DNA from: Phytophthora sp. 'mugwort'
Lineage: Eukaryota; Oomycota; Peronosporomycetes; Peronosporales; Peronosporaceae
NCBI GenBank assembly: GCA_033558025.1
Contig: JAUCEF010000008.1
Coordinates: 2,542,001-2,606,000, forward strand
Reading direction: 5' to 3'
DNA length: 64,000 nucleotides
The position numbers were made by a program, and so were the translations under genes. Positions 63,601 through 64,000 of the stretch are shown here, one piece after another. Under the pieces are notes generated by a model. That model was not told the origin of the DNA and did no database searches. It saw only the letters and a list, made by a program, of their open reading frames with translations. Position 1 is the first letter of the stretch; each line of letters begins with the position of its first letter.

Positions 63601-63931
63601 GGACCAGGTCGAGGTTCGCTGTACATGCTGTGAAGACGAAGCTGACGACGAGTCTGTGAGTGAAAAACTCAGAGTTAATTCTCACTGCTCGCGCCATAAA
63701 TGCAGTAACAACAACAGGCAAGACGAGAACGAGCCGGACGTGGTTTCTATGGAGCAACGGACTCCTATACAAGACGTGACGGTCATTGTCAATGCGACGC
63801 GGGGGCTCGTCCTACGACCTGGTACAATGGACCGATACGCTGCCAAACGAGCGAAGTTTAAGCAACAAGCGACAAGGTCCGACATGATGCGACGTCGCTG
63901 TCAATACACGTTCGCCAAGCAGCTCAGCTAA
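60686..63931 (+). CDS. Large hypothetical protein with EF-hand-like N-terminal region
   Basis: 1,081 residues, single exon, intact. Residues about 60-240 are structured and helical. They contain two stretches arranged like an EF-hand pair: MGCIDQHGYASLFRRIGRCL and, about 40 residues later, WIRDSKGDAVMSFANFFDSV, followed by ELADLWCESIEADEYIAFLR. Calcium ligands are incomplete, so binding is uncertain. Similar arrangements occur in protist and cilium-associated proteins, from memory. An acidic tract follows (SSSEDDSPSEYDDELPSEHD to EEEQ, about residues 255-290), then more than 700 residues rich in Ser, Thr, Pro and Arg, probably disordered, with many SP and RxxS sites. Near residues 985-1000 is a CTCC...C...C cluster (VRCTCCEDEADDE, later SHCSRHKCS), possibly metal-binding. 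The start at 60686 is the first ATG in frame. Function unknown. Confidence 0.8.
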   Translation: MDKKRPKTSANRRAKAPIVTAEPRQGSWKQRSSSVLWLKLNFTIKAARLQTLKRQKYQHLQEEALLKARGLLKNWEDGPVLLTEDLYSRARSANDAQELINYTPEALALRFSLRNHPDVIDAVKQLWAVELPRDAMGCIDQHGYASLFRRIGRCLEPDATKRRLRRMERTIKEDWIRDSKGDAVMSFANFFDSVFELADLWCESIEADEYIAFLRTLVEHVSTLRRNKRDPNNEGRRLLRSLQQIKAIDDEESSSEDDSPSEYDDELPSEHDSDGDDDEEEQMSIQLPLPVTSTSKLGFLATKVLQAVRAKTPSSIGLPPDANNSISEDNPGTRERRASVITLGGFSINGLGSFTNFPSDKEADPKTPTALSAKSRGASVKMCLNSVHESRSRVDDGSVDGGVQALVAMHRLHSTKKGITVDTAAGSAGLGSQESLTLGLHLGNIPQQRPQKPVKSFPLTSGIPKTVLKTNSITSDGLITSGVRQDALTNSAPRLKATGRLKADTTFGDINPARVASSSARRALMSSSPLSKPKPKGDPKRVSSSLNGQVNKRLAALNLASSSTFDTSKLVLNSPGDHDIPGYGHIRPDQEVDSVQSLQQDSNGTPSGSQAQLEYISGLSLDRPVAGVKDSLIAIIRKKSELIPVNPTLPFYTFDESVSPAKRVLPPVLDDRGWTGVYSSDSNRGRRQRSGSCSGNQGPDFSASCTTTGYLTQSLQAELLSRTQHSALQQSPTLGLSFPGKEATRSHIRRKSMAKRTSKQSPDDSEVTVSPWDADLYYDHDELVRARPRPDNRNEQLQVNPVAASSIEMPIDAKTPFVEDLSSTDAPTLSVSSSKIPLEPPSCILDLTTMPHEYHELVLDGSALNSYKRLSRTASAPIRTRIQTPVRQRLSREPQWMLQVALPPSLTLLEDGVVEGRTVAGSPRSILAALAAKRPRREVDEDEDVGWCPRFVKHLDSHGNRSVAVASPLFRRDQVEVRCTCCEDEADDESVSEKLRVNSHCSRHKCSNNNRQDENEPDVVSMEQRTPIQDVTVIVNATRGLVLRPGTMDRYAAKRAKFKQQATRSDMMRRRCQYTFAKQLS

Positions 63932-63946
63932 GAGATGGAATTTGTC

Positions 63947-64000
63947 TTAATCCTTCTTGGGGTAGACGTATTGCTGGACGAACGAGTGAGTCTCGATCCT
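63947..64000 (-). CDS. Probable 3' end of a convergent gene, cut by the window edge
   Basis: The last 17 codons of a minus frame, RIETHSFVQQYVYPKKD then TAA at 63947-63949, show the GC-biased third positions typical of the host genes here. The stop lies 15 bp from the stop of the long + gene, as in other tight convergent pairs. Too short to identify. Confidence 0.35.
   Translation of the reverse strand, partial: RIETHSFVQQYVYPKKD

Overview
The window looks like nuclear DNA of an oomycete, most likely Phytophthora or a close relative. The evidence is: (i) a broken RxLR-EER effector gene; (ii) compact host genes with high-GC coding sequence and few, very short introns (63-109 bp); (iii) an oomycete-type initiator (TCATTCTCGAATTT) upstream of a START-domain gene; (iv) many transposon remnants of types common in Phytophthora genomes: ZSWIM- and FAR1-type MULEs, pogo/CENPB-DDE, Tc1/mariner, PIF/Harbinger, hAT and Copia. 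No organism can be named from the sequence alone.

Layout. 1-5.1 kb: a decayed MULE transposase with a SWIM motif, then sequence with low-complexity ORFs. 5.1-7.3 kb: a convergent pair, mitochondrial-type biotin synthase (one intron) and SURF2. 7.4-27.8 kb: a repeat block with a MITE, a FAR1/Ulp1 MULE, pogo pieces, an array of degenerate minisatellites, a near-complete but dead Copia LTR element (337-bp LTRs), a Tc1/mariner element with ~200-bp inverted repeats, a Harbinger remnant, a tRNA pseudogene lacking its anticodon loop, and a second MITE. 27.9-31.3 kb: a plasma-membrane-type Ca2+-ATPase pseudogene. 33.2-34.2 kb: intact mitochondrial malate dehydrogenase. 34.8-38.2 kb: a mariner-like element with another mariner nested in it. 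38.2-50 kb: mostly unassigned sequence and remnants of Harbinger, MULE and hAT, plus a small second copy of the Ca2+-ATPase N-domain. 50.3-50.65 kb: the RxLR effector pseudogene.

52.6-64 kb is a gene island broken only by a MULE fragment near 55.5 kb. It holds a START lipid-binding protein, a FAM185A-like (DUF4097) mitochondrial-type protein and eIF3i in a divergent pair sharing a 250-bp promoter, a three-exon helical-repeat-like protein, a 1,081-residue protein with EF-hand-like segments, and the probable 3' end of a convergent gene at the right edge.

The host genes are housekeeping functions with no shared pathway: biotin synthesis, malate oxidation, translation initiation, lipid transfer. 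The pattern is small gene islands between repeat blocks in which gene copies (Ca2+-ATPase, RxLR effector) have died. I found no convincing new multi-gene system. The most informative items are the dead effector, the dispersed ATPase fragment, the nested mariners, the two TA-flanked MITEs, and several unexplained repeat structures.
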